Positions 41,726-50,196 of a stretch of 53,217 nt of DNA are shown here, piece after piece (within the stretch, counting starts at the first letter, position 1; every line of letters begins with the position of its first letter). The stretch is from the NCBI RefSeq assembly GCF_000235485.1, contig NZ_JH378888.1, positions 52,059 to 105,275 of the forward strand, written 5' to 3'. The notes below the pieces were generated by a model. The model had not been told where the DNA came from. It saw nothing but the letters and a program-made list of their open reading frames with translations, and did not search any database. The position numbers and the translations under genes were made by a program. Source of the DNA: Streptococcus sp. oral taxon 058 str. F0407. GTDB taxonomy: Bacteria > Bacillota > Bacilli > Lactobacillales > Streptococcaceae.

Positions 41726-43033
41726 CTATTCGTTCTTATTCGGGGTAAAATGATCGTTCTCAATCAAGTGTAAAAATTGCTGGGTGATACTTGCGAAGAT
41801 GCTATTTTGATCTAACATTTCTTTTGGGAAATAGAAACGATTGTCTCCATGGCGGCTGCCAGCAAGGGATTGGACGATAGGAGACAGGCTAGAGAGTTCC
41901 GCCAGTTCTCTATTTTTTTGTAAAATCTCAATCTGTGTCCGTGGATTTTCAGATTCGGGACGATAGATATCATAAGGGAGGTCGAAATTCTTATGAATGG
42001 CAGTGTAGTAGTCTGGATCAAAGCCGATGTCCTCAACCAATTTTCTCATGCTGGCGAGTTGGTCTTGGTCTTCTTGTGAAAAGGTGATGGATTTAAAGAC
42101 CTTACGGTTGATAAACCGTTGCGATAAGTCTGCGAGAATCTTGTCAGGACTGGTCATCCAAAGTTGGAAGTAGGTATTCATCACGCCATCATCAAGAGCC
42201 AGATAGTCAGACAAGGTCACATTTTTTTCAAAGAAAGCTAGGAGATGTGGAGAAGTTCGTGCAAAGAATTCCTTGTCCTCAGGGTAGAGTTCCTTAGCGC
42301 GCTTGAGAAGATTCTGCAGGAGAACTTCCATGGCGCGTGTTGCTGGGTGGAAATAGACCTGCATATACATCTGGTAGCGACTGAGGACGTAATCTTCGAT
42401 GGCATGCATGCCATTGTGTTGAAAGGCGATCCCATTTTCGACAGGACGAATCACTCGAAGGATGCGAGTCAGGTCAAATTCCCCATAAGATGCTCCTGTA
42501 AAATAGGAGTCGCGCAAGAGATAGTCCATACGATCCGCATCAATCTGACTGGAAATGAGTTGCACGACCTGCTTGTTAGGGTAGGTATGGTCGATGACGC
42601 TGGCAACCTTTTTTGGAAAGTCTGGTGCCACTTGTAGCAGGACTTGGTGAATCTCTGTCTCAGGACTTTGGATGATTTCCTGAGTAATGGCCTCATGATC
42701 TGTATCAAAGAGATTTTCAAAAGTATGGGAGTAGGCACCATGCCCGAGGTCATGAAGGAGTGCAGCAGTCATGGTCAAGAGAGACTCAGCAGGATCCCAT
42801 TCTTCAGGATATTTTTCTTCAAAAATCTCTGTGATACGACGAGCAATCTCATAGACCCCCAGACAGTGGGAGAAGCGACTGTGCTCGCCACCATGGAAGG
42901 TATAGCTGGAAGTCCCTAGTTGTTTGATACGGCGCAGACGTTGAAATTCTTTTGTATTGATCAAGTCATAAATGACCTGATTGTTTACGTGGATATAGTT
43001 GTGAACTGGGTCACGGAATACTTTTTCGTTCAT
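41726..43033 (-). CDS. HD-domain phosphohydrolase (dNTPase-like)
   Basis: This 435-residue protein starts MNEKVFRDPVHNYIHVN and has the HD metal site: an H in GGEHSRFSHCLGV, HD in ALLHDLGHGAYSH, and the later SQIDADRMDYLLRDS. It belongs to the SAMHD1/YdhJ-like group, which hydrolyses nucleotides or nucleotide signals. It is transcribed with the HAD phosphatase downstream. Substrate unknown. Confidence 0.92.
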   Translation of the reverse strand: MNEKVFRDPVHNYIHVNNQVIYDLINTKEFQRLRRIKQLGTSSYTFHGGEHSRFSHCLGVYEIARRITEIFEEKYPEEWDPAESLLTMTAALLHDLGHGAYSHTFENLFDTDHEAITQEIIQSPETEIHQVLLQVAPDFPKKVASVIDHTYPNKQVVQLISSQIDADRMDYLLRDSYFTGASYGEFDLTRILRVIRPVENGIAFQHNGMHAIEDYVLSRYQMYMQVYFHPATRAMEVLLQNLLKRAKELYPEDKEFFARTSPHLLAFFEKNVTLSDYLALDDGVMNTYFQLWMTSPDKILADLSQRFINRKVFKSITFSQEDQDQLASMRKLVEDIGFDPDYYTAIHKNFDLPYDIYRPESENPRTQIEILQKNRELAELSSLSPIVQSLAGSRHGDNRFYFPKEMLDQNSIFASITQQFLHLIENDHFTPNKNE

Positions 43034-43104
43034 ATGACCATTATAGCAAAATCCTGCTCTTTTTGGTAAAATAGTAGGACAAGAGACAAGAAAGAGGACA
43101 TGAT

Positions 43105-43482
43105 GTGAAGATTCGGATGCGAAATACGATTCAGTTTGATGAACAGTTGGAAGTCATTGACCAACTCTATGACGTGGAAGTGCGTGAAAAAGGAGATTAT
43201 ACTTACTTGCTTTTTTACAACGAGGAAAAGGAAAAAGTGGTGCTCAAGTTTCATGGTAAGGAACTGGTGATGACACGTTTCTCGAGTCCAAAGACCATCA
43301 TGCGTTTTCTAAAGGATAGTGATAGTTTGGCCTATATTCCTACTCCAATGGGGATGCAGGAGTTTATCATCCAAACGAGTCATTACAAACTGGATGGGCA
43401 AAAGATTGAGCTAGCCTATCAACTACAAAACCAAGAGGGACATCCCTTTGCTAGCTATCAATTAGAAATTACTTGGGGATAA
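43105..43482 (+). CDS. DUF1934 (YwiB-like) beta-barrel protein
   Basis: This 125-residue protein is predicted as a small beta barrel of the calycin-like DUF1934 group (MKIRMRNTIQFDEQLEVIDQ). The start is a GTG at 43105 behind AAGAGG; nearby ATGs are in other frames. It is divergent from the HD gene. In some Firmicutes the gene neighbours rpoE (delta) or argS; here it does not. Function is not known. Confidence 0.85.
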   Translation: MKIRMRNTIQFDEQLEVIDQLYDVEVREKGDYTYLLFYNEEKEKVVLKFHGKELVMTRFSSPKTIMRFLKDSDSLAYIPTPMGMQEFIIQTSHYKLDGQKIELAYQLQNQEGHPFASYQLEITWG

Positions 43483-43483
43483 G

Positions 43484-43511
43484 AAAAAGGTTGGCGAGAG
43501 CCAACCTTATT
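43484..43511. terminator. Bidirectional terminator
   Basis: AAGGTTGGC GAGA GCCAACCTT with A-rich and T-rich flanks, between the converging DUF1934 and helicase genes; it overlaps the last helicase codons. Confidence 0.85.
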
Positions 43512-44589
43512 TGATATAGAGTTCTTGATTTTTTAGAACAATTTCACGTACACTTACAAACTTCTTGAGTTTTTTAAGTTCTTCTGGATGGGTGACGAGA
43601 GTGATAACATAGCCCTCTTTGCCCATGCGACCTGTACGGCCAGCGCGGTGAGTGTAAGTTTCGATGTCTCTAGGAATATCAAAGTTTACGACACATTCGA
43701 GGCTATCGATATCGATCCCACGTGCCAAAAGGTCAGTTGCAAGGAGCAGGGTTAGTTGCTTATTTTTAAACTTTTCTAAGATGACTTTTCGAAATTTAAC
43801 ATTGACATCGCTAGCGAGGGAAACGGCCAAGACATCGCGATACTGTAGCTTTTCTTCTGCGCTTCCAAGGTCTGACAAGCTATTAAAGAAGACCAGACCA
43901 CGGAAATCCTCTACATGAGCCAGTTTTCGTAGCATATCCACTCGGAGACGTTGGTCTACCTGCATGTAGAAGTGTTGGATGTTATCTAACGTTTGGTCAG
44001 AAAGATCAATGGTGCGCGTGTTTGGAGCAATCTTTTCTTGGTCAAACTTGGTCGTCGCACTCATGTAGATGAGTTGATGATCACGAGGTGCGTAGTGAGT
44101 GATTTTCTCGACAAAGTGAATCTGAGAATCATCTAGCAATTGGTCAAATTCATCCAGGATGATGGTTTCTACATTCATCATCTTGATTTTTTTCAATTTA
44201 ATTAACTCAAAGATACGGCCGGGAGTTCCAATCAGAATTTCTGGTCCTTTTTTAAGGCGTTCAATCTGGCGTTTCTGACTTGAACCTGATAAGAAGAGCT
44301 GAGCAGTCAAACCGATGGCTTCTGCCCACGTTTTACATACATCAAAAATCTGTCCAGCAAGTTCTGTATTTGGTGCTAGAATCAAGAGTTGCTGGGCTTT
44401 TTTCTTTTGTAGTCTGAGCAGACTTGGTAGGAGGTAAGCTAGGGTCTTACCAGTTCCTGTTGGGCTCACTCCAAGAAGATTTTCTCCTGCAAGAATAGGC
44501 TCAAATAGTTGAGTTTGAATGGGGGTGAATTCTTGGAAACCGAGTTGGTCACTCAGTTCTTGCCATTCAGTTGGTAGTTTGGTTTTCAT
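43507..44589 (-). CDS. DEAD-box RNA helicase
   Basis: This 360-residue minimal helicase has Q motif GFQEFTPIQTQL, motif I GVSPTGTGKT, motif II as DEFD in IILDEFDQLLDD (not DEAD), motif III SAT in YMSATTKF, and motif VI HRAGRTGR. Lacking any C-terminal extension, it is one of the small streptococcal helicases, probably used in RNA turnover or ribosome assembly. The ATG overlaps the oxidoreductase stop (ATGA). Confidence 0.93.
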   Translation of the reverse strand: MKTKLPTEWQELSDQLGFQEFTPIQTQLFEPILAGENLLGVSPTGTGKTLAYLLPSLLRLQKKKAQQLLILAPNTELAGQIFDVCKTWAEAIGLTAQLFLSGSSQKRQIERLKKGPEILIGTPGRIFELIKLKKIKMMNVETIILDEFDQLLDDSQIHFVEKITHYAPRDHQLIYMSATTKFDQEKIAPNTRTIDLSDQTLDNIQHFYMQVDQRLRVDMLRKLAHVEDFRGLVFFNSLSDLGSAEEKLQYRDVLAVSLASDVNVKFRKVILEKFKNKQLTLLLATDLLARGIDIDSLECVVNFDIPRDIETYTHRAGRTGRMGKEGYVITLVTHPEELKKLKKFVSVREIVLKNQELYIK

Positions 44590-45563
44590 TTTTCTGCCTC
44601 AAATCTAATGCCAGCAGACTGGCGCATGATATATAATAAGTCATGAACAGAACCTGCATCATCCAGCCAGTTCTGGTAAAGTGTCTGGTCTGGTTGCTGG
44701 ATCATGTGTGCAAATGTAGCGGCTTCCTCAGTCATGGTATGAGGAGCTTGTTGGATAGGGAGCTGGATTTGATTTCCTTGGTGGTCGGTAAAAATAGCCG
44801 AGCGAACATGTTCAATCGTGTTGAGGGTCAAGGTTCCATCTGCTGTGTAGATTTCGCAAGGAAGATTGGAAGTGATGTTTTTCCCAGCCTTGATATGAAC
44901 TTGAAAGTCAGGGTAGAAGAGGATACCGTCTCCATTTAGGTCAATGCTATTGTTAAGCTGTTGAGCCTGATAGGTCGCATCTTGAGCCTTTCCAAAGAGA
45001 CGAATAGCAGCGTAGATAGGATAAATCCCCAAATCCATAAGAGCTCCGCCAGCAAAACGGTCTGAAAAGACATTTGGCGTATGCCCAGCCAACAAGTCAG
45101 GCATCTTGGAAGAATACTTGGCATAGTTGAAATCTGCTCCCAACACTTGCTTGTCTGCTAAAAAGTTTTTGATAGTAGTAAAAGCTTCCTCGTGGTAGTT
45201 TCGTGCCGCTTCAAAGATAAAACAGTGATTTTTCTCAGCTGTCTGTCTCAAATCCAGCCATTCTTGTGGCTGAGTGACAGCTGGCTTTTCAAGAATGACA
45301 TGCTTACCAAAAGACAAGGCAGCCTTGGCTTGAACAAAATGCAAGGAGTTTGGACTGGCGATATAAACAACATCAAAGGGGCTCTTTAAGAAGTCCTCTA
45401 ATTGTTCAAAGAGCTGGATATCTTGATAGCGAGAAGCAAAGGTTGCTGCTGTTTCTAGTTTTCTAGAGTAGACAGCGACCAGCTGGTATTCTCCACTGGC
45501 ATGGGCTGCTTCTATGAAGTGATGACTGATAGCACTAGTTCCGATAACACCTAATTTAAGCAT
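44586..45563 (-). CDS. Gfo/Idh/MocA-family oxidoreductase
   Basis: This NAD(P)-dependent sugar or polyol dehydrogenase has 325 residues from the ATG at 45563, which follows AAAAGGAGTCTCT; 28 codons upstream in frame are hydrophobic and rejected. The Rossmann fold opens LKLGVIGTSAISHHF, and EKPA in HVILEKPAVT is the family catalytic lysine motif. A C-terminal alpha/beta substrate domain follows. The pairing with a helicase by ATGA overlap has no obvious logic. Substrate unknown. Confidence 0.9.
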   Translation of the reverse strand: MLKLGVIGTSAISHHFIEAAHASGEYQLVAVYSRKLETAATFASRYQDIQLFEQLEDFLKSPFDVVYIASPNSLHFVQAKAALSFGKHVILEKPAVTQPQEWLDLRQTAEKNHCFIFEAARNYHEEAFTTIKNFLADKQVLGADFNYAKYSSKMPDLLAGHTPNVFSDRFAGGALMDLGIYPIYAAIRLFGKAQDATYQAQQLNNSIDLNGDGILFYPDFQVHIKAGKNITSNLPCEIYTADGTLTLNTIEHVRSAIFTDHQGNQIQLPIQQAPHTMTEEAATFAHMIQQPDQTLYQNWLDDAGSVHDLLYIMRQSAGIRFEAEK

Positions 45564-45676
45564 AGAGACTCCTTTTCCGACTTTAAATCCTTCCTTCATT
45601 ATAACATAGAAAAGAAGGACTATCCAACAGATGGTAAAAATTTTCAAATAAGCTACTAGGTCTTTTCCAAAGAAAG

Positions 45677-45685
45677 TGGTACAAT
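45677..45685 (+). promoter_or_regulatory. Extended -10 of the DUF1275 gene
   Basis: TGGTACAAT (45677-45685). The -35 is not clear. Confidence 0.5.
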
Positions 45686-45716
45686 AATGAGATGAGTAAA
45701 TGAAATGGGAGAGAAA

Positions 45717-46403
45717 ATGAGGTTATTACCTATAAGAAAAATATCACGTCAGTCCAAGAGGCTAGCGCTTTTTTTGACTTTTTGTGCAGGATATGTTGAT
45801 GCCTATACCTTTATCGTGCGAGGGAATACCCTTGTAGCTGGACAAACTGGGAATGTCGTCTTTCTTTCTGTAGGACTCATTCAGCATAATGTTTCTGATG
45901 CCAGTACCAAAGTAATGACCTTGCTAGCTTTTATGATGGGAGTCTTTTTACTGACATTGTATAAAGAAAAACTACGAATTGTTAAAAAGCCGATTTTGTC
46001 CTTGATACCACTTGCAGTTCTGTCCCTAATTATTGGCTTTGTGCCGCAAACGGTTGATAATATCTATCTAGTCCCACCTTTGGCCTTCTGTATGGGGCTG
46101 GTAACAACTGCTTTTGGAGAAGTTTCGGGTATTGCCTATAATAACGCTTTTATGACGGGGAATATCAAACGAACCATGTTAGCTTTTGGGGATTACTTCC
46201 GGACCAAGCATACGCCCTTCCTACGAGAGGGCTTGATTTTTGTTAGCTTGCTTAGCAGTTTTGTCTTTGGAGTTGTTTTTTCAGCTTATTTGACGATTTA
46301 CTATCAGGAGAAGACGATTCTAGGTGTTCCTCTTATGATGAGCATATTTTACCTCAGTATGCTTTTTGGAGGAAAAAAGGTCAAGAAAAAAGTTGAGTTT
46401 TGA
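45717..46403 (+). CDS. DUF1275 (YoaK) membrane protein
   Basis: I use the ATG at 45717, six bases after GGGAG, giving 228 residues; an ATG four codons earlier lacks a ribosome site. The protein has about six helices and the family motifs FCAGYVDAYTFI, AGQTGNVVFLSV and NAFMTGNIKR. The family is transporter-like, but no substrate is established. It stands alone between the oxidoreductase and the rplU operon. Confidence 0.88.
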   Translation: MRLLPIRKISRQSKRLALFLTFCAGYVDAYTFIVRGNTLVAGQTGNVVFLSVGLIQHNVSDASTKVMTLLAFMMGVFLLTLYKEKLRIVKKPILSLIPLAVLSLIIGFVPQTVDNIYLVPPLAFCMGLVTTAFGEVSGIAYNNAFMTGNIKRTMLAFGDYFRTKHTPFLREGLIFVSLLSSFVFGVVFSAYLTIYYQEKTILGVPLMMSIFYLSMLFGGKKVKKKVEF

Positions 46404-46413
46404 TTGATTTTAC

Positions 46414-46442
46414 TTGTAAGAAAAAAGAAGATATGCTATACT
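46414..46442 (+). promoter_or_regulatory. Promoter of rplU-prp-rpmA
   Basis: TTGTAA (46414-46419), 17-base spacer, TATACT (46437-46442) with TGC in front (extended -10). A second TGTTATACT lies at 46516-46524 within the leader and may be another promoter. Confidence 0.75.
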
Positions 46443-46448
46443 TGAAGA

Positions 46449-46614
46449 GTTGACTATGCACAGTCCTGTGCAACCGCACGAACATCGTTGCTCATCGTAT
46501 ACAAAATTTAAACTTTGTTATACTTAGAGCTCATCTTTTAAGTGGTTCGTCCCACGATGCTAGGCGAGTCTTCACAAAATACGGGGAAACCCAAAAAATC
46601 ATAGGAGGTGCATA
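46449..46614 (+). promoter_or_regulatory. Long structured leader of the L21 operon
   Basis: The ~166-base leader folds into TGCACAG-TC-CTGTGCA, GTGG-TTCGTC-CCAC and GGG-GAAA-CCC hairpins among others, before GGAGGTGCATA. An L21 autoregulatory leader is known in Firmicutes, so I call it that with moderate confidence. Confidence 0.55.
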
Positions 46615-46929
46615 ATGAGCACATACGCAATTATCAAAACTGGCGGAAAACAAGTTAAAGTTGAAGTTGGTCAAGCAGTTTACGTTGAAAAATTGAACGT
46701 TGAAGCTGGTCAAGAAGTTACTTTTAACGAAGTTGTTCTTGTTGGTGGTGAAAACACTGTTGTCGGAACTCCACTTGTTGCTGGAGCTACTGTAGTTGGA
46801 ACTGTTGAAAAACAAGGAAAACAAAAGAAAGTTGTTACTTACAAGTACAAACCTAAAAAAGGTAGCCACCGCAAACAAGGTCACCGTCAACCATATACAA
46901 AAGTTGTCATCAACGCAATCAACGCTTAA
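46615..46929 (+). CDS. rplU: Ribosomal protein L21
   Basis: This 104-residue 50S protein starts [20 protein letters not shown] and ends with the basic [21 protein letters not shown]. It is first in the conserved rplU-prp-rpmA operon. Codon bias is that of a highly expressed gene. Confidence 0.97.
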
Positions 46930-46935
46930 TTTTAA

Positions 46936-47289
<354 letters not shown>

Positions 47290-47305
47290 CACGGAGGAAA
47301 ACATT

Positions 47306-47599
47306 ATGTTAAAAATGACTCTTAACAACTTGCAACTTTTCGCCCACAAAAAAGGTGGAGGTTCTACATCAAACGGACGTGATTCACAAGCGAAACGTCT
47401 TGGAGCTAAAGCAGCTGACGGACAAACTGTAACAGGTGGATCAATCCTTTACCGTCAACGTGGTACACACATCTATCCAGGTGTAAACGTTGGACGTGGT
47501 GGGGACGATACTTTGTTCGCTAAAGTTGAAGGCGTAGTACGCTTTGAACGTAAAGGTCGCGATAAAAAACAAGTTTCTGTTTACCCAATCGCTAAATAA
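47306..47599 (+). CDS. rpmA: Ribosomal protein L27 precursor
   Basis: This 97-residue protein begins [12 protein letters not shown] then [12 protein letters not shown]. The first twelve residues are the extension that Prp removes after the Phe; mature L27 starts at AHKKGGG and reaches toward the peptidyl transferase centre. Ribosome site GGAGGAAAACATT. Confidence 0.97.
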   Translation: MLKMTLNNLQLFAHKKGGGSTSNGRDSQAKRLGAKAADGQTVTGGSILYRQRGTHIYPGVNVGRGGDDTLFAKVEGVVRFERKGRDKKQVSVYPIAK

Positions 47600-47620
47600 A
47601 AAGGTCCAGTGAACCTTTTT
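47598..47620 (+). terminator. First terminator after rpmA
   Basis: AAAAGGT ... ACCTTTTT stem starting at the stop codon, followed by T residues. Confidence 0.7.
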
Positions 47621-47651
47621 ATCCCGAGCCTTGAAATATAAAGGCGAGGAA
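47620..47651. repeat. Single copy related to the 50-bp tandem repeat
   Basis: TATCCCGAGCCTTGAAATA and AAGGCGAGG match the tail of the unit at 15851-16000 (TCCCGAGCCTAGAAATGTAA, GAGCGAGG) with few changes. The palindromic part is not present here. Confidence 0.65.
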
Positions 47652-47671
47652 GCTAGAAGTAGCATTAAATA

Positions 47672-47705
47672 AGGCTTTCCGATTTTTCGGAGAGCCTATT
47701 TTTTT
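47672..47705 (+). terminator. Second terminator after rpmA
   Basis: GGCT(T)TCCGA TTTT TCGGA(G)AGCC followed by TATTTTTTTG: one mismatch in a 9-pair stem. Confidence 0.85.
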
Positions 47706-47706
47706 G

Positions 47707-47730
47707 TTTTGGTACCCAGTTTGGTACCCA
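47707..47730 (-). repeat. Direct repeat of TTTGGTACCCA, possible integrase-tail remnant
   Basis: TTTTGGTACCCAG then TTTGGTACCCAT. Read on the minus strand it encodes GTKLGTKTKK or, in another frame, WVPNWVPKQK, repetitive tails of the kind seen at integrase C-termini. No longer coding region precedes it on that strand. Confidence 0.4.
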
Positions 47731-47782
47731 TCTTTTTTTAAGTCTAGTGTAGTTAGATTTTATGATGAATATTCTTTTTCCT

Positions 47783-47812
47783 TTGTGGAAAACTTCTGAA
47801 TTATGGTATAAT
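47783..47812 (+). promoter_or_regulatory. Promoter of the LysR-lspA-rluD unit
   Basis: TTGTGG (47783-47788), 18 bases, TATAAT (47807-47812) with TGG in front. Confidence 0.65.
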
Positions 47813-47840
47813 GAACAGATAGAGAAGTTGGGGGTAAAAG

Positions 47841-48749
47841 ATGAACATTCAACAATTACGCTATGTTGTGGCCATTGCCAATAGTGGTACTTTCCGTGAA
47901 GCTGCTGAAAAGATGTATGTTAGTCAGCCGAGTCTATCTATTTCTGTGCGCGATTTGGAAAAAGAGTTAGGCTTTAAAATTTTCCGTCGGACGAGTTCAG
48001 GGACTTTCTTGACCCGTCGTGGTATGGAATTTTACGAGAAAGCGCAGGAATTAGTTAAAGGATTTGATGTTTTTCAAAACCAGTATGCCAATCCTGAGGA
48101 AGAAAAAGATGAATTCTCTATTGCTAGCCAGCACTATGACTTCTTGCCACCAACTATTACGGCTTTTTCAGAGCGCTATCCTGACTACAAGAACTTCCGC
48201 ATTTTTGAGTCTACTACAGTTCAAATCTTAGACGAAGTAGCTCAGGGGCATAGTGAGATTGGGATTATCTACCTCAACAACCAAAACCAAAAGGGCATCA
48301 TGCAACGGGTTGAAAAGTTGGGGCTTGAAGTCATTGAGTTGATTCCTTTTCAGACCCACATCTATCTGCGTGAAGGACATCCTTTAGCAAAGAAAGAGGA
48401 ACTGGTCATGGAGGATTTAGCGGATTTGCCAACAGTTCGCTTTACTCAGGAAAAGGACGAGTACCTTTACTATTCAGAGAACTTTGTCGATACCAGCGCG
48501 AGCTCGCAGATGTTCAATGTGACCGACCGTGCTACCTTGAATGGTATTTTGGAACGGACAGATGCTTATGCGACTGGGTCTGGATTTTTAGATAGTGACA
48601 GTGTCAATGGCATTACAGTCATTCGTCTCAAGGATAATTTAGATAACCGCATGGTTTATGTCAAACGTGAAGAAGTGGAGCTAAGTCAAGCTGGGACACT
48701 CTTCGTTGAGGTTATGCAAGAATATTTTGATCAGAAGAGGAAATCATGA
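47841..48749 (+). CDS. LysR-family regulator (CpsY/MtaR-like)
   Basis: This 302-residue protein has an N-terminal winged helix-turn-helix (TFREAAEKMYVSQPSLSISV) and a two-lobed effector domain. It matches the streptococcal CpsY/MtaR group, which controls methionine uptake and surface properties; the ligand is not clear. Its stop overlaps the lspA start (ATGA), so it is transcribed and translated with lspA and rluD, an arrangement I recall from pneumococcus. Confidence 0.9.
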   Translation: MNIQQLRYVVAIANSGTFREAAEKMYVSQPSLSISVRDLEKELGFKIFRRTSSGTFLTRRGMEFYEKAQELVKGFDVFQNQYANPEEEKDEFSIASQHYDFLPPTITAFSERYPDYKNFRIFESTTVQILDEVAQGHSEIGIIYLNNQNQKGIMQRVEKLGLEVIELIPFQTHIYLREGHPLAKKEELVMEDLADLPTVRFTQEKDEYLYYSENFVDTSASSQMFNVTDRATLNGILERTDAYATGSGFLDSDSVNGITVIRLKDNLDNRMVYVKREEVELSQAGTLFVEVMQEYFDQKRKS

Positions 48750-49213
48750 AAAAAAGAGGAATAGTGGCAGTCATTGTACTGCTTTTGATTGGGCTGGATC
48801 AGTGGGTTAAAGCCTATGTTCTCCAGCAGATTCCACTGGGTGAAGTGCGTTCGTGGATCCCCAATCTCGTTAGCTTGACTTATCTACAAAATCGTGGGGC
48901 AGCCTTCTCCATGCTGCAAGATCAGCAGTGGTTATTTGCTGTGATTACACTGGTCGTCATGGCAGGTGCTATTTGGTATCTACATAAACACATGGAGGAC
49001 TCTCTCTGGCAGGTCTTTGGACTGACTTTGATAATCGCGGGAGGTCTGGGCAACTTTATCGACAGAATGAGTCAAGGCTTTGTGGTGGATATGTTTCACC
49101 TAGACTTTATCAACTTTGCGATTTTTAATGTGGCTGATAGCTATTTGACAGTTGGTGTGATTGTTTTGTTGATTGCAATGCTTAAAGAGGAAGTAAATGG
49201 AAATAAAAATTGA
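48746..49213 (+). CDS. lspA: Lipoprotein signal peptidase
   Basis: LspA cleaves signal peptides from lipoproteins after lipid attachment. The 155-residue protein has four helices and the two catalytic aspartates in GNFIDRM and FNVADSYLT. It overlaps the LysR gene by four bases and rluD by 17 bases. Confidence 0.96.
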   Translation: MKKRGIVAVIVLLLIGLDQWVKAYVLQQIPLGEVRSWIPNLVSLTYLQNRGAAFSMLQDQQWLFAVITLVVMAGAIWYLHKHMEDSLWQVFGLTLIIAGGLGNFIDRMSQGFVVDMFHLDFINFAIFNVADSYLTVGVIVLLIAMLKEEVNGNKN

Positions 49214-50096
49214 AAGAGGTGGGGTGCGATTAGACAAGGCTCTGTCAGATTTGACAGAATTGTCACGTAGTCTCGCTAATGAACAAATCAAGGCTGGACA
49301 AGTTTTGGTCAATGGCCAAGTCAAGAAAGCTAAATACACTGTCCAAGAGGGGGATATCGTCACCTACCATGTGCCAGAACCAGAGGTTTTGGAGTATGTT
49401 GCTGAGGAACTTCCTCTGGAGATTATCTACCAAGATGAGGACGTCGCCGTTGTCAACAAGCCTCAAGGTATGGTGGTTCATCCCAGCGCCGGTCATACCA
49501 GTGGCACCTTGGTCAATGCCCTCATGTACCATATCAAGGACTTGTCGGGTATCAATGGGGTTCTCCGCCCAGGAATCGTCCACCGCATTGACAAGGACAC
49601 GTCTGGTCTTCTCATGATTGCTAAAAATGATGAGGCCCACTTGGCACTTGCCCAAGAGCTCAAGGACAAAAAGTCTCTACGCAAATACTGGGCGATTGTT
49701 CACGGCAATCTGCCAAATGATCGTGGTGTGATTGAAGCACCGATTGGTCGGAGTGAAAAAGATCGTAAGAAACAGGCTGTGACTGCCAAAGGCAAGCCAG
49801 CTGTGACCCGTTTTCAAGTCTTGGAACGCTTTGGAGACTATAGTTTGTTAGAGTTGCAACTGGAAACAGGACGTACCCACCAAATCCGTGTTCACATGGC
49901 TTATATAGGTCATCCAGTCGCGGGTGACGAGGTCTATGGTCCACGCAAAACCTTGAAAGGACATGGACAATTCCTCCATGCTAAGACTCTAGGATTTACC
50001 CATCCGAGAACAGGTGAAACCTTGGAGTTCACAGCAGATATTCCAGAAATTTTTAAAGAAACGCTGGAAAGATTGCGTAAAACTGAGAATAGATAA
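49197..50096 (+). CDS. rluD: 23S rRNA pseudouridine synthase RluD type
   Basis: This 299-residue enzyme makes pseudouridines in helix 69 of 23S rRNA. An S4-like domain fills residues ~10-70 (GGVRLDKALSDLTELSRSLA), and the catalytic aspartate is in GIVHRIDKDTSGLL; GRTHQIRVHMAYIGHPV is the conserved second motif. It overlaps lspA by 17 bases. Assignment to RluD rather than other RluA-family members rests on length and operon position. Confidence 0.93.
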   Translation: MEIKIERGGVRLDKALSDLTELSRSLANEQIKAGQVLVNGQVKKAKYTVQEGDIVTYHVPEPEVLEYVAEELPLEIIYQDEDVAVVNKPQGMVVHPSAGHTSGTLVNALMYHIKDLSGINGVLRPGIVHRIDKDTSGLLMIAKNDEAHLALAQELKDKKSLRKYWAIVHGNLPNDRGVIEAPIGRSEKDRKKQAVTAKGKPAVTRFQVLERFGDYSLLELQLETGRTHQIRVHMAYIGHPVAGDEVYGPRKTLKGHGQFLHAKTLGFTHPRTGETLEFTADIPEIFKETLERLRKTENR

Positions 50097-50100
50097 AAGA

Positions 50101-50126
50101 GTTGAGATAGCTGTCTCAACCTTTTT
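50101..50126 (+). terminator. Terminator after rluD
   Basis: GTTGAGA TAGCTG TCTCAAC followed by CTTTTT, five bases after the stop. Confidence 0.9.
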
Positions 50127-50158
50127 CATTTCAAGTCTTTTCTATTTTAAAACATTCA

Positions 50159-50167
50159 TGTTATAAT
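50159..50167 (+). promoter_or_regulatory. Extended -10 of proB-proA-proC
   Basis: TGTTATAAT (50159-50167). No good -35. Transcription would begin near 50174, some 23 bases before the proB start. Confidence 0.65.
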
Positions 50168-50196
50168 GGATAAATATGAAGAATCGGAGTGAGAAT

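Noticed and set aside
42245..42637. Long + strand frame inside the HD hydrolase gene
   Set aside because: It is a shadow of a well conserved minus-strand gene, with no ribosome site or recognisable domain.
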